From Diadema setosum (lineage: Eukaryota; Echinodermata; Echinoidea; Diadematoida; Diadematidae): 64,000 nucleotides of DNA. The notes under the pieces were generated by a model. It was not told where the DNA came from. It searched no databases and saw only the letters and a list, made by a program, of their open reading frames with translations. A program made the translations under genes and the position numbers. Of this stretch, positions 45,780 to 56,319 are shown one piece after another (position 1 is the first letter of the stretch; each line of letters starts with the position of its first letter). The stretch covers positions 2,733,847-2,797,846 of the forward strand of contig CM067065.1 in the NCBI GenBank assembly GCA_033980235.1, in the 5' to 3' direction.

Positions 45780-46414
45780 GGGGGAGGGAGAGGAGAAGAT
45801 GTAGGAACTATCCATTTTTTTTTCTTACATACAATTATAGGATAAAAGTTCAGGCCAAAAGTATACAAACACCTGGAACTAAAGTGTGGGGCGCCAAACT
45901 TACACATGGCATGCTGGTCTTCTCTCTCCAGTGAAAAGTACCCAGTGCCCGTTACGCCTTCTTGTTCGTTGCGCGCAATATACGAGCGCCCTCTGCGCGA
46001 TGCGCGTAGTACGTCGTATTGGGCCTTCGACCTCTGCCGCTGTGAGCGGGGTTCCGCGATCGCCACGGGATTAAAACGAACGCCGCTCCTCTCCGGGACT
46101 CCTTCGACCTCTCCGCCCATCAGTCCGCCGTTTTCTTCCAGCATGAAAGAGAGGTAGTCCTGGCTGGCCCGTCGTGGTTGGTAGCGGCTGGACAACACAT
46201 TTCTCATCTGAGCATTCTCCGCCTCTTGTTGTTGCAGCTGTCTGCTGTGCTGCGCGAGTTGCTGGTGCTGTGGATGTTGCTTCTTGCTCCGGTGGAACCT
46301 CGACCTGTTACCACGGCCACCTCGGCCGCCACCACCACCAGAAACAGGTGTGGCGCCATGACCGCCGAACTGGTACTGCCTTGAAGTGTGGCGTTTGGAG
46401 ACACCCTGCCCCAT
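38610..46414 (-). CDS. NLR-type receptor: myristoylation signal, Death, Death, NACHT, LRR (about 1360 aa)
   Basis: Innate immune sensor of the NLR class: an oligomerising NACHT ATPase with protein-interaction Death domains. Exons, in transcript order: 45904-46414, 44397-44702, 43932-44091, 42270-43048 and 40936 down to 38610 (TAA). Phases 1,1,2,1 all match. Residues 1-170 start MGQGVSK, an N-myristoylation consensus in a perfect Kozak context (CACCATGG), then a Gly/Arg- and Gln-rich basic tail. Death domain 1 is at about 188-272 (EEIKKLAEEL, EWTRLGGHLGV). An acidic linker follows. Death domain 2 is at about 500-585 (AELLMLAGDI, EWRMLGKRLGV). NACHT has Walker A GDAGSGKT at 674-681 and Walker B LLLDGYD at 753-759. 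Degenerate leucine-rich repeats run from about 1190 to the end (LTSLQLSC, LTRLSLSNF, LRTLKLSC). Exons 2-5 are firm. Attachment of exon 1 rests on donor ATGT|GTAAGT and phase. The final exon could also be spliced onward. Confidence 0.85.
41600..41915. mobile_element. TTAA-family palindromic MITE, copy 4
   Basis: Starts TTAAAGGGGCATTTC. It has the family phrases GAAATATTAAAGAGTATACA, GGTTTTGAAATGACCTCG and ATACCTTAGCCATTTC. Right end near CTATACCTTTCC. Confidence 0.65.
42181..42258 (-). mobile_element. tRNA-like SINE head inside NLR intron 4
   Basis: On the minus strand: box A-like TGGTTCAGTGGTTAAGACC and box B GGTTCAAGTTCCC, 40 bp apart, as in a tRNA. The acceptor stem does not pair, so it is a retroposed fragment. 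Confidence 0.5.
44738..45181. mobile_element. TACAGTATGTCCCC family MITE, copy 3
   Basis: Left TACAGTACGTAGGTTCC (eroded), right TTTTTGGGGACATACTG. Interior is homologous to the two other copies. In intron 1 of the NLR gene, 36 bp upstream of the Death-1 exon. Confidence 0.75.
45710..45776. repeat. Poly-C run and (GT)n microsatellite
   Basis: 11 C followed by a short spacer and about 20 GT units. The frame of the NLR first exon stays open into it, but this part is intronic. Confidence 0.9.
45904..46414 (-). CDS. First coding exon of the NLR gene (membrane-anchor head)
   Basis: This exon encodes 170 residues beginning MGQGVSKRHTSRQYQFGG. Gly2, Ser6 and Lys7 satisfy the N-myristoyltransferase rule, and the following Lys/Arg/His residues would add electrostatic membrane binding. 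A Gly-rich run (about residues 26-34), a Gln/His-rich helix (about 46-70) and an Arg-rich C-terminal part follow. No known domain is recognised. It ends in phase 1 at a strong donor, exactly what the Death-1 exon needs, giving AMSKDATF across the junction. Alternatively it could belong to a separate one-exon protein, since the frame stays open past the donor into a GT microsatellite. Confidence 0.65.
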
Positions 46415-46419
46415 GGTGA

Positions 46420-47500
46420 AGGTACAGTCCTAGCTGGGAACCCAGAATCACATGGGAAATCTGAATAGGTTATACGGATGAAAACAAGGCTTAAAGTCTC
46501 AAAATAATCGTAAAATCGAAAAATCATAAAATCGTACATTGAATCGGTGTGATGCTTCACTGTGTAAAAACGGCACCATTTGAGTCAGCTTTACTGTATG
46601 AATATAGATAATAATTCTGGTTTTGTGTTTGTGCGTGTCCGTGTGTGTGTGTATACACACGAAAGGCATGCAATCGAATACCTCAATGTTGTTGTTATAT
46701 TATATGCACATGATGTTGTATTTCAATTTAATTTTTTCTTTCTGTATTGCGCTTAGAAACGTCCGTATTAAGAGCTGTATGAGTGTTATTTATTATTATT
46801 AAAATGACGAAGGTGTTATTTCTGTTCTTTAATTGGAACGAGTAGTTTCTCACATGCTAATTGCTTTTGAGCTTGCGTGTTGTAGCCCTTTCCATTCACA
46901 AAATCCAAGCATAGTACAAACCAATAAGAAGTGTAGGGTTTCAGTATTAATCCCCCCCCCCCAAAAAAAAAAACCAACAAAAAAACAACAAACAAACAAA
47001 CACACACAAAAAACCCACACATTGACACACTTAATATTGTAGTAAAAGTGACCTCATGAAGTATAGTAGTCTCCTTATCCAGCGACGACCTCACCGAAAC
47101 TTTGAAGATACATAACTTCTAAATTGATTGCCTGATTTTGTATTGCTGCTTTTACTCATATATAACGTTTTACATTTGTGTGCTTTGGGTTCTTTAACAA
47201 TAACCTTTGACCTCGTCGGCGCCGTAGGCATCCACTTCGCGCACACTGACTGTCAACGTGGAGCTGATCATTATCAGTTCGACAGCATATTCGCTGGAAG
47301 GCATTATAGTATGCGCAGTACAAAAGCCTAACGGTTGATTGATTTTCTATGACATTTCAACGGGGGTGGCTCAAAAGTATGAATGCAGATAGAATACCCC
47401 ACATCAAACAATTTTGTGTGCTTACAATATTCTCTCATCTGAAAGCTTATTGTATTTGAATTTTTTTTTCCCATCACATTTTAGGCCGGAATGTAATGGG
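46420..47500. other. Upstream flank of the NLR gene
   Basis: TTCCCAG at about 46436 (minus strand) could be the acceptor of a leader exon just before the start codon. No TATA box or further coding exon is supported. CA-rich and C/A-run low-complexity DNA lies at 46950-47020. Confidence 0.35.
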
Positions 47501-47504
47501 TGTA

Positions 47505-47690
47505 GAAAGAGAGGTAGAGATAAACATAGAGAAAGAGAGAGATATAGAAATAGAGAGAGAGATAAATAGAGAGATAGAAAGAGATATAGAAATAGAGAGA
47601 GATATATAAACAGAGAGATAGAAATAGAAAGAGAAAGAGATAGACAGATATATAGGTAGATAGAGAGAGAGAGAGAGAGAGACGGAAAGA
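47505..47690. repeat. GAGA/GATA purine-rich low-complexity tract
   Basis: About 185 bp of AGAGAGATA, AGAAATAGA and GATAGA units. The antisense frames read as Ser/Leu/Tyr periodic artefacts. Confidence 0.9.
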
Positions 47691-47699
47691 GATGGGAAG

Positions 47700-48430
47700 A
47701 ACATGAAATCTCTATTACAGGCAATATTTTCTGTTTATGCCCTCCGAATAGTTGCCCCCCTCTCTTTCTAATCTTCTTTTATCTTTTTTTTCTACCTATA
47801 AGCCATTTAGCAATGTATTGCAAAGTGTGTATGTCACCACCTGATGAGGTAGAATTGTGTTTGTGTACATGATTGACAACACAGAATCACATTAATGATC
47901 GGAATTTCTTGCATCCAAAGCAAAACTCTAGACTCTTCTCTAAAGTGTTTCTTCTTCTGATAGTGTACAGTCAACATGGTACTTATTTATTTCTTTACTG
48001 TATCCGTTTTCTTATGAATGTAGTACACAATGATGTAAGTAAATCATAAATATTTTGTAAACAAAATAGCATTTGCTAACCAGAAATAACCGTAAACCGT
48101 AATAAGAAATCTTCGAAACAATAAACCTTCGGAATAACGGATAGTATTAGAATCATTCATCATTCCACGGCATTCCCGTTTTATACACAGCTGAAACTGT
48201 GGTCGGCGAGTAAAATGCACCTTGATAATCATCAATTAGTATCAATTGATTGATTAATCACTACTGGAAACTTACGTGGCCATGGGAAAGTTTTCAGACG
48301 CACTATAGGTCAAGATTCTTCGTTCTTATCCATGTTTCAATCAGTGTTAAATTAACAAAGCGCAACGTAAGTAAAACCGTATAATAATTGATATTGCCAT
48401 TGATGGTGAAATACGATACTCGGAATTACA
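47700..48430. other. AT-rich stretch without recognised genes
   Basis: No supported feature beyond short poly-T runs and an ATCAATTGAT palindrome near 48240. Confidence 0.35.
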
Positions 48431-48439
48431 CATCCATTA

Positions 48440-48990
48440 ATGTGATAATGACACTGCGTATCTTCACATCTTTGTCTTCGACATATTCAAATCTGATGAC
48501 ATTTTATGCCTTTGACATTTTGAACTCTATAACGTTATAATATCCGACAGTTTCATCTCATATATTTTCATCGCTGACATTGATTTCATATATCTGGAAT
48601 TTATTGGACAGACCTTTGTCATTTCTGACCTAAGGGATACCTCTGACATGTTTGCATCTGATATTGTTACTTCTGGCATATTTGCCTTTGTCATTTTTAT
48701 CTCTGACACTTTTGTAACTCTGACATGTATTTGTCCATATGAAATTTTCATCTCTGACATTAACTCAGACCTATTACATCTAACATATTATTTGCATCTG
48801 ACATTGTTACTCTTGATATTTCTACCGTGACGTTTTAACATCTGACATTATTTTATTTGTATCGCGACACTTTTCTTTGTGACATTTTTACCTTTGACAT
48901 CTAACCAATGATATGTTTGCACCTCTCTTATTTGTTTGTCCCTCTGAAATTTTCCTTTCTGACCTTTTTACCTCTAACAACAGTCTAACC
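48440..48990. repeat. Diverged periodic array of CTGACATttt units
   Basis: About 25 occurrences of (T)CTGACAT / TTTGACAT / GTGACATTTT spaced roughly 17-30 bp apart, with variable T-rich spacers. Strongly strand-asymmetric: the core is always in the same orientation. Confidence 0.6.
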
Positions 48991-48999
48991 TTGATACCA

Positions 49000-49775
49000 C
49001 TGATACTGTTCCTGCGATTATTATTTTTTCTACCTACCAAATGCCCTTACTGCCTTGCTTATAATATACCATGGTGACAGTGTGTGAAAAAAAAGAGAAA
49101 CCTCCCACAATGTCCCAAAACTTCAACCACAAACTTAAAGCCACGCAAGAATGATTTTTCATTTGGAATCGTCTTGTTTACCACACTTTTCAAGCAAGAA
49201 TGCACTGTTGGGAAAATCATTGGAGCAACAAAAATTATTAGATCAAAAAGTTACCTTTCCTTTTCCTCTCATTTTAATGAATATAATGGTTTGTGCAGAC
49301 AGAATGCAGACGTTTTAGCCATGAAAACGGCCACAGTGTGTCCAAATTGTCTGCAACGATCTGTCCAAGAACCAAAGTAAATGACGTAATTTATGCAAAT
49401 CGAAAGCAGACCTTTACAAGAAGGGTTGTTTTTAACAGTCGGAAAAAAAACCCCGAGACTTGCCCGACATAGCACCAACTATACAATGATGCAAACTGGA
49501 TTCCAAGCATTTAAGTGCATGACGTTTATCCTGACGGATATCTTGCTACTGCATGTACTGGGTCCTTAGATTTAAAATAGCCTAGGGATTTAATACATTT
49601 TTAATGCGGATTTTAACTGTTCCTATTTATACTAAACACATTCTCATTCTTCGAACTCATTTTACATGCATCATCTGAACTACCAATGAAGGAGAAAGAC
49701 CCGTACAGGCTTTCCAGCAGTCTGGGAACTCCCTTGTCGTGAAGTTGGCCTCTAGAAAAATGTTGTCTTTTGTGG
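49000..49775. other. Unannotated stretch
   Basis: No exon supported; open frames here lack splice signals or recognisable domains. Confidence 0.35.
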
Positions 49776-49787
49776 CTCAAAGTGAAG

Positions 49788-50033
49788 AGTTTGTTTGCAA
49801 AAACCGATAAGTCCATATTTGCCAAACGGAGATATTTGCGATTAAAGGTCAAGAAAAATAAAGAGAATAATAAGAAAATTTTTGCTTCTTTTGACCATAA
49901 CTTCAAAAATGTACCTTTATATGTAGTGACCAATATATCATTTAAAAGGTATTATTTTGTACTTTATGACAGAGACCGTACTTCAAAATCTTCAAAAATG
50001 GACTTATCGGTTTTTGCAAACAAACTCTTTAAG
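49788..50033. mobile_element. GAAGAGTTTGTTTGCAAAAA MITE, copy 1
   Basis: GAAGAGTTTGTTTGCAAAAA at the left is mirrored by GGTTTTTGCAAACAAACTCTTT at the right, with CGATAAGTCCATATTTG / GGACTTATCGG inside. A second copy lies at 63632-63889. Confidence 0.8.
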
Positions 50034-50349
50034 TCTTTCAATAATGATAATGAAACTTGTCCCTTGGTTGAAGATTGCACCTTCTTTTTTCTGGTGCTGT
50101 TATTTATGCTACTGTCCATTGCAGCCATAACTGGTGGCGGGGGCTTTTGCATCAGTATTCTTAACAATAGCTGATTTACGCATTGACATATTATATAGCA
50201 ATGCACATGACTCATTGGACATCTTCTCTTCTTATTTTGGAAGCTTCCCCTCCCCCTCCCGTTATATGACCGACATACACTCTTCTTTACCCTTGTGGAT
50301 GCCAGCATTTCGAGACTAAAATAAAATAAAATAAAACAAAATAAAATAA

Positions 50350-50386
<37 letters not shown>
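50350..50386. repeat. (AT)n microsatellite
   Basis: About 18 AT units, preceded by an AAAATAAAAT run. Confidence 0.95.
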
Positions 50387-50392
<6 letters not shown>

Positions 50393-50767
50393 TATATATG
50401 ACATAGTTTTCATTCATTCAAATCCTCAAATCTGGAGGATCATTTCTTTGTATGTGTTTATTTCATTTCCGTCTAAAACATGACAAGAAGAATTTGAAAA
50501 AAAAAAAAAACCAAGCAAATAAACGCAGACACGAATGAACATTCCACATTCTATCCTGTGCCCACGTACAGGACAAGACAAAACTTCCAGCCAGACTAAA
50601 AGGAAATGCATTGTTATAGCAACTCTTCAATGACAATCATAGTATACTGGGTATTGACGTCAATCACCATCACAGGAACCAAGGGAACAAAATGCACTTG
50701 CTAGCCTGATTCACAAGGCCTTTTCATTCTGAAGATGTACAGAAAGTTTGCATACGGCCAACTTCGC

Positions 50768-51144
50768 TTAAAGGGATGGTATTGTATTGGTTGATGTGAG
50801 GATTCAGCCTTTGATCTTTTGCGAGATACTTAAAAGCACTTTATGAAATGTTAAAGAGTACACAAACTAGAGGAATTCAAAGTTAATTTGATGAAAACCA
50901 GTTTTGAAATGATATTCAAAAACAAAGTAAAACCAAGCGATTTAATGAACGGTGGATCCCACATTTTATTAGGATTGCTTTGTTTTGGACAAAAACCTAC
51001 TTTCATCGAATAAGCTTTGAATTCCTCCTATCTTTCATATTTCATAAGAGGATTCCCACAATAATAATAATAATAAAAAAATCATCGTCAAAAAACGGTG
51101 GAAACCTGAAGCCCCATCTCAACCGAAACTCTACGATCCCTTAA
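50768..51144. mobile_element. TTAA-family palindromic MITE, copy 5
   Basis: TTAAAGGGATGG at the left, GATCCCTTAA at the right, TTAA at both ends. The inner phrases (TTTGCGAGATACTTAAAAG; TTTTATTAGGATTGCTTTG) match the other copies. An AAT microsatellite expansion is inserted near 51060. Confidence 0.75.
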
Positions 51145-52964
51145 AGGCGAATCTAAAGGCACTGGAGAATTCCTTCGACTTAGGTGAATTTCGACTTACA
51201 AAATAAAATCAAATTTACACATGCATAACCATCTGCACAGTGGCTATTTTTCTTAGCAAATTTTTACGACTTGTGCAAGGTCGACTTAGGCGACGTTAGC
51301 TGTATTAGCACGCTTGTGTATTGTGGATCAATGTTTTTGCTGCACCGGCACTGACACGTTTTTCTTTCAATAATAATAGTATTGATAAACCCTGTCCCCT
51401 ATTTCCTTGTTCAAGGGTGTATGCTCAAGGATACCTTATCTCTGCCTTCATATCGCGATATCCGTTTTTGTTTTTATGTCATTCTTAGAATCTGGAGGGT
51501 CATTTCTTTGTTTTTTACACAAAGCAACTTGTGTAGTTGATCATTAAAAAACCCCCAAAAAACAAACAAACAAAACAAAACTCGATACCAAAATATCGGG
51601 ACTTTAAGCCGAGAACGAAGTCAAAAACTATATCAATCCTCTGGAGAAAGTGAAGCAAAATTGAACCTCAAATTTACCAAAATTTGAATATATTGAACTT
51701 TTCGCACTAAAATAGCTATGAAATTCCATGGATATCTTGTGCAGATGTGTAGTTGCAAGTGGCAACGAAAGACGTAGCCTCAATCCCAATTCAGACTTAG
51801 GCCTAGATCTATGCCGTGCTAGGACCGGATGACATACGACATGTGCTCAACATTATGGACACACCCTGCTAACATTAGTTCAACAGACTATCTTCTAACC
51901 GTCTCCTGGTCTTTTAGAGTGTGCACAAAATTGGTAACACTCATGTCTAAGGGTTTATTAACCAAACTGTACTTTCAGGATAGATACATACATCATGATT
52001 TTGAAACGTGTAATCAGAAGTATGCTATAAGGAGGCAGTCTTTCGTATTCTTGGTTTTGTGCAGCAGTAATTTAGGCCTATTTTGTATCACTTCTACAAT
52101 ATACGGAAGTTGTGTAGAAGTGACTTTGGCTGATTCCTGCACGCATGTAAAACGTAAAGTATTAGTTTGAATTAGTAGACAACTGAGAAACGATTTTCCG
52201 CTTTGACAAAGGTTAATTACCACAGTACTCCGTCTCTAAACTTACCTTGGTTCTCCTTATTTGACCTAGGTCTATGGAATCACTGCTTGGTCGTCTGTTG
52301 GAAAAGCATCACAGAAGGACACACACATTATGGACGATCAGTCTCCAGATCACAACACGCACTGTCACGTACAAAATCAGCTAGCTCCCCCAAAACACAC
52401 ACCTGTCTATGACAAAGAAAAGCAGGCGACACAATGTTAACAACACGCATTCCTGCCAAACTATAGCTCTTAATTGAAATTCATATCTTCAGTCAAGCGC
52501 GGCGTTTGGGACCTTGGCTTTTTCTCCTCTATCTCTCTCTCCCTCTCTCTATCCTTCTCTCTCTCTCTTTTCTGTAAGTATTGGTGTCTATCATTCGCAG
52601 GCAGCCTATACTTGAATTCAAATCGCTTCATAGGTAGAAAAAAAAAATAACCACACACGTCACAATGGGTTACCTTTTCATTTGGTTGAATGATTAGCAA
52701 TGGAGAGTTATATAGTATGCTCACCGTGTTCAGACTTTGACTAACTCTTAGACTTTATGTCAGTCGTTTACAAACTAAATGAATTAATTTTGACATTAGC
52801 CTACCTAGCGCATTGTTGAAAGAGAACATCCTTAGGCTGTGCATTTAGTTTGATTTTCGATGAAGCATAGTCGTATTATACTAAGTTTGAGAATTGTAGG
52901 TATGGAGTTCATGAGATTTTACATGTTATATATAGAAAAAGAAGTGACATAGAAAGAAGAAAAC

Positions 52965-52999
<35 letters not shown>

Positions 53000-53440
53000 A
53001 ATCTTTTATTCTGTAATTTTGATGTAGGAACCATATCGGGAAAACAAGTGACATTAACATGTCTTTCTTACTTTCTGTCCAAAATCGAATTAAATTTTCA
53101 CCTGCCCTCTATGTTGGACTTTTGTTAAAACTTTATTTACATAGCCACTAAATCACGCACTGATTGCAATGACTAAAGACTTTATTACTCGTCTACTAAA
53201 GGCTGGCAATGAGGATTAAAAACATTATTTACCATTTGCAGATGAAACAAAAGCCTACATTAATTATTGCTTCAAGTTAGTTCTGAAATGTGAGATAGGG
53301 ATAGAAATAACCAATGTAAATATGTTAATCAGTGTAATTAACGTTAAGTGTTGTGAAATACACAAAACTTGAACAATAATTCTATTAACATTGACAAAAC
53401 TAGTGATATCTCCTTATGATTTTAAGGCGTTTATATAGGG
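51145..53440. other. Intergenic stretch without recognised genes
   Basis: Only CT/GA low-complexity tracts (52525-52570, 52968-52996) and poly-A/T runs stand out. No exon supported. Confidence 0.4.
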
Positions 53441-53460
53441 CAATTACCCGCTGGGCAATA

Positions 53461-53590
53461 TACCCCGGACCCTTCCCCTGACCCTAACTCTAATCCTCAA
53501 CCTAATCCTAACCCCAACAAACCTCTCACCTTAAAACCCAACCTTAACCCTAATTTCAATTTCAATTTCAATTTCAATTTATTTTCAAAT
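53461..53590. repeat. Degenerate CCCTAA-like run followed by (TTTCAA)n
   Basis: GACCCTAACTCTAATCC...CCTAATCCTAACCCC and ACCTTAACCCTAA resemble telomeric repeats but drift in sequence and register. They are followed by five TTTCAA units (53553-53581). Confidence 0.6.
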
Positions 53591-53599
53591 TTCTCACAG

Positions 53600-55240
53600 T
53601 AGCACAAATTGTACATGTAATATGCTGCCTCCCCTAAAAAAGAAAAAAAAAAGAAACAGCTCAAAATCGAAACAGACAAGAACAAAAATAAACACAACTG
53701 TATCATTGAACTGAAAGAAAACTAAACAAGAATCCTCTGTCACAAGGTCTTCATCACCATTCAATACCGCCCTCTTGTGTTCCCGGTATGTCACATGTCA
53801 GTGGGCACACTTTTATTTACTAAAGGAGATAAAACACAGAATAGAACAAAACAAAAACAGCCTATGAATGGGGTCGGGTGCAGAAGATAATATAGGTCCC
53901 AAGCGTATACGGTTACGGAATAGACGCAGCTGCGGCAATTGTTTTATAAGACCCCCTCCTTCATAACAATAACAACAACAGAACAAAGACTAACACACAC
54001 GCACACAACCCACATGACCCACAAAACAAGCAAACACATCGCTTCCCGAAATGCGGGGGCCATTACTTTTTATTACAGATCTTTGAATTTAATGATGCTG
54101 TTTAATACTATACATGGATACCACATTAACGAAAACAAAAACAATGCAAAAATAACAAATCTACCAATCAAGTAAAAAGAAAAAGCGCCAACACAGTTCT
54201 TTATTTTACTTAATGAAATAAAATGAAATAAAAATATTATTTTTCTGATGAATTCATGTCCTTGGAAGATGAAACGTCACCTTTCGAGAGAGAGAGAGAG
54301 AGAGAAAAAAGATACAGTTACAGTTACAGTCAAAGATACAGTTCAGTCAAAGCGCTAAAAATTAACATGTACGCAGAAGCCTAAACAGCGGCGCCGCGGC
54401 AACATGGGAAAAGCCTGCAAAACATAGAGGGGGGGGGGGGGGGGACCACAGAACTCGAAGTTCTGTGTGGGAGACCTGTGAAGCCACTGTAAAGCCACAT
54501 TCTGAAAAAAAGCCTCTGTCTATGTGCTGTAAGTATATATGAAAGTAGGCCTACAGTAAATCAAAGAGAAAGACCAAGAGCATATTGGAAGAGCGCAGTT
54601 GTAATAAGTCTGTAAAAAGGCAAAGAAGGGCAAACGAGTATATTTTAGCAGTGTCGTGAAAGAAGTGACTGTCTTTACTCTTAAGTGTCCATATTATACG
54701 GCGCTTCCCTCGAAATACGGCGAAAAAAAAATCGCTCTTGAAACATGCTCTTTTATAATCGTAATTATGACTTGAATGTGATTACGCCAACCCTTCTTAC
54801 AGGCCGTTTGGTTGGATGTTGCTGAGTAACTCATTGTTTTGTGTATTGATTGATTGATTTTATTTCTGAATTCCTTTTTCATTATACAATGTCAATTGAA
54901 CGAAGAAATTGAGTACAATATTTATTTGAATCTAATGGTTGAAAACAGATAAATGATTGATTGAAATATCCGAAAATATTCCATTAAATTGCAAAACGAA
55001 AACGAGCAGCCGTTATTTTGATTTATGCATAAAAAATGCAAATATAGAATCCCATGTACCTGCCGTTCAAAAGACAAACTAAGCAACTCTAGATAATAAA
55101 ATAACAGAAATACACGGCAGGAGACCGTCATCATAAGCAAACGCTTGACCTCGATAATGGTCTCAGAAATGATTGTCTTGACAATACTGTCACAAATGTA
55201 CACACAAGTAGTTATGTATAGGCTATATGCATGGGTGTTT
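53600..55240. other. Intergenic stretch without recognised genes
   Basis: It contains GA repeats (54286-54305), CAGTTACAGT repeats (54315-54345) and an 18-bp G run (54427-54444) followed by the hairpin CACAGAACTCGAAGTTCTGTG. No exon supported. Confidence 0.4.
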
Positions 55241-55370
55241 TAATGTGTATGTACACGGGGTGACCAGAGTAATGGAGAACATTCTATATGATATAGATAT
55301 AGTACATACAGGCTGACCAGATCAGTGGAGAATTTTCTAGGTGGTATACAATGTAACTACAGTACATGCA

Positions 55371-56318
55371 TGTGACAGGAAATACATTATAGCTCACTCA
55401 AACTAGAATGATTTCACCCATTCCAGAATATTCTAGGAAGTGCTTACATATTTGGCTGAGTGAGGCACTGTCCCTGTAGCCCAATGTGATTGGTAGTTAA
55501 TTTTGGCAATGATGTTATGCACATAGTTAGGCAGCGAGTCATCCAGGATTCCTGGAACTTGGACTTGCTAGAATATTCAAGTGTGTAGCCCCAGGTTGGA
55601 GAAAATTACAGAATGTACTAGAAAGGGGTGAATGGATAGTATATAAGCCGGAGAAATTCTGAGGTAGGCAGAGTACCCAACACCTCTGCTCTGAGAGTTA
55701 CGTCACTTCTGGCTCTGAAGCGACTTGTTATAGTCAGTCCTGTGTTACCTGCTGACCTGTTATGTTTGTGGATATAAGGCCTGGGAGACATTTTGCCTGC
55801 AGAGAATTAATTTGCCTTCATTGGAGATAGACTCCATATTTTAATGTCAACGGACATTATTACGGCAAAGCTGTGACGGGCTGGATTCCTTGCTGGACAT
55901 TATAAAGTGAATCATCATTCAACGCATCGACTGGACGTGGTCGTCATAACGTTGGATTCTGCACATTTCGCTGTAAACATTATACCGTGGACATATATCG
56001 TGGATTTTAACCCGGATCTATACCGTGGACTATCGTAACCTGTGCCTCTGGAGTTACGTCGGAGGAATCATTCATCGGTGCATCAAGGATCATTCATCTG
56101 TGCATCGAACATCATATCTGGACATTTTCAAAGGATTACTTAATACGTGTAAGTGATTCCACTACCGATTTATAATCGTTTCGATTGATCATTATTGCAC
56201 TGATGTGAAAAACGATTACGAGTCTGTACCCACAATATCACTGTTAATAAACCGCCTGAACATTAGTTGATGGTTTCTTTTGGGCGATCATTCTCAGAGT
56301 GATTTTGGTCGTAACAAT
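55371..56318 (+). mobile_element. Candidate solo LTR
   Basis: Begins TGTGACAGG and ends TTTTGGTCGTAACA (TG...CA). A TATA-type motif AGTATATAAGCC lies near 55638 and AATAAA at about 56247, in the order expected for an LTR with R and U5 regions. No matching 5-bp duplication was found, and no internal retroelement coding sequence is adjacent. The left boundary is uncertain: a 65-bp direct duplication at 55255-55370 may be part of U3. Confidence 0.4.
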
Positions 56319-56319
56319 A

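Noticed and set aside
45668..45903. Extension of the MGQGVSK frame past the donor
   Set aside because: The added sequence translates a GT/poly-C microsatellite (His-Thr run). The GTAAGT donor at 45903 gives a phase-matched junction instead.
47422..47724. Overlapping Ser/Leu/Tyr-rich minus-strand frames
   Set aside because: Translation of a GAGA/GATA low-complexity tract in several frames.
53461..53545. Interstitial telomere array
   Set aside because: CCCTAA-like words are too degenerate and out of register. A similar GGTTAGGG phrase at about 43340-43400 sits in an unrelated dispersed repeat, so this is more likely part of a repeat than a telomeric relic.
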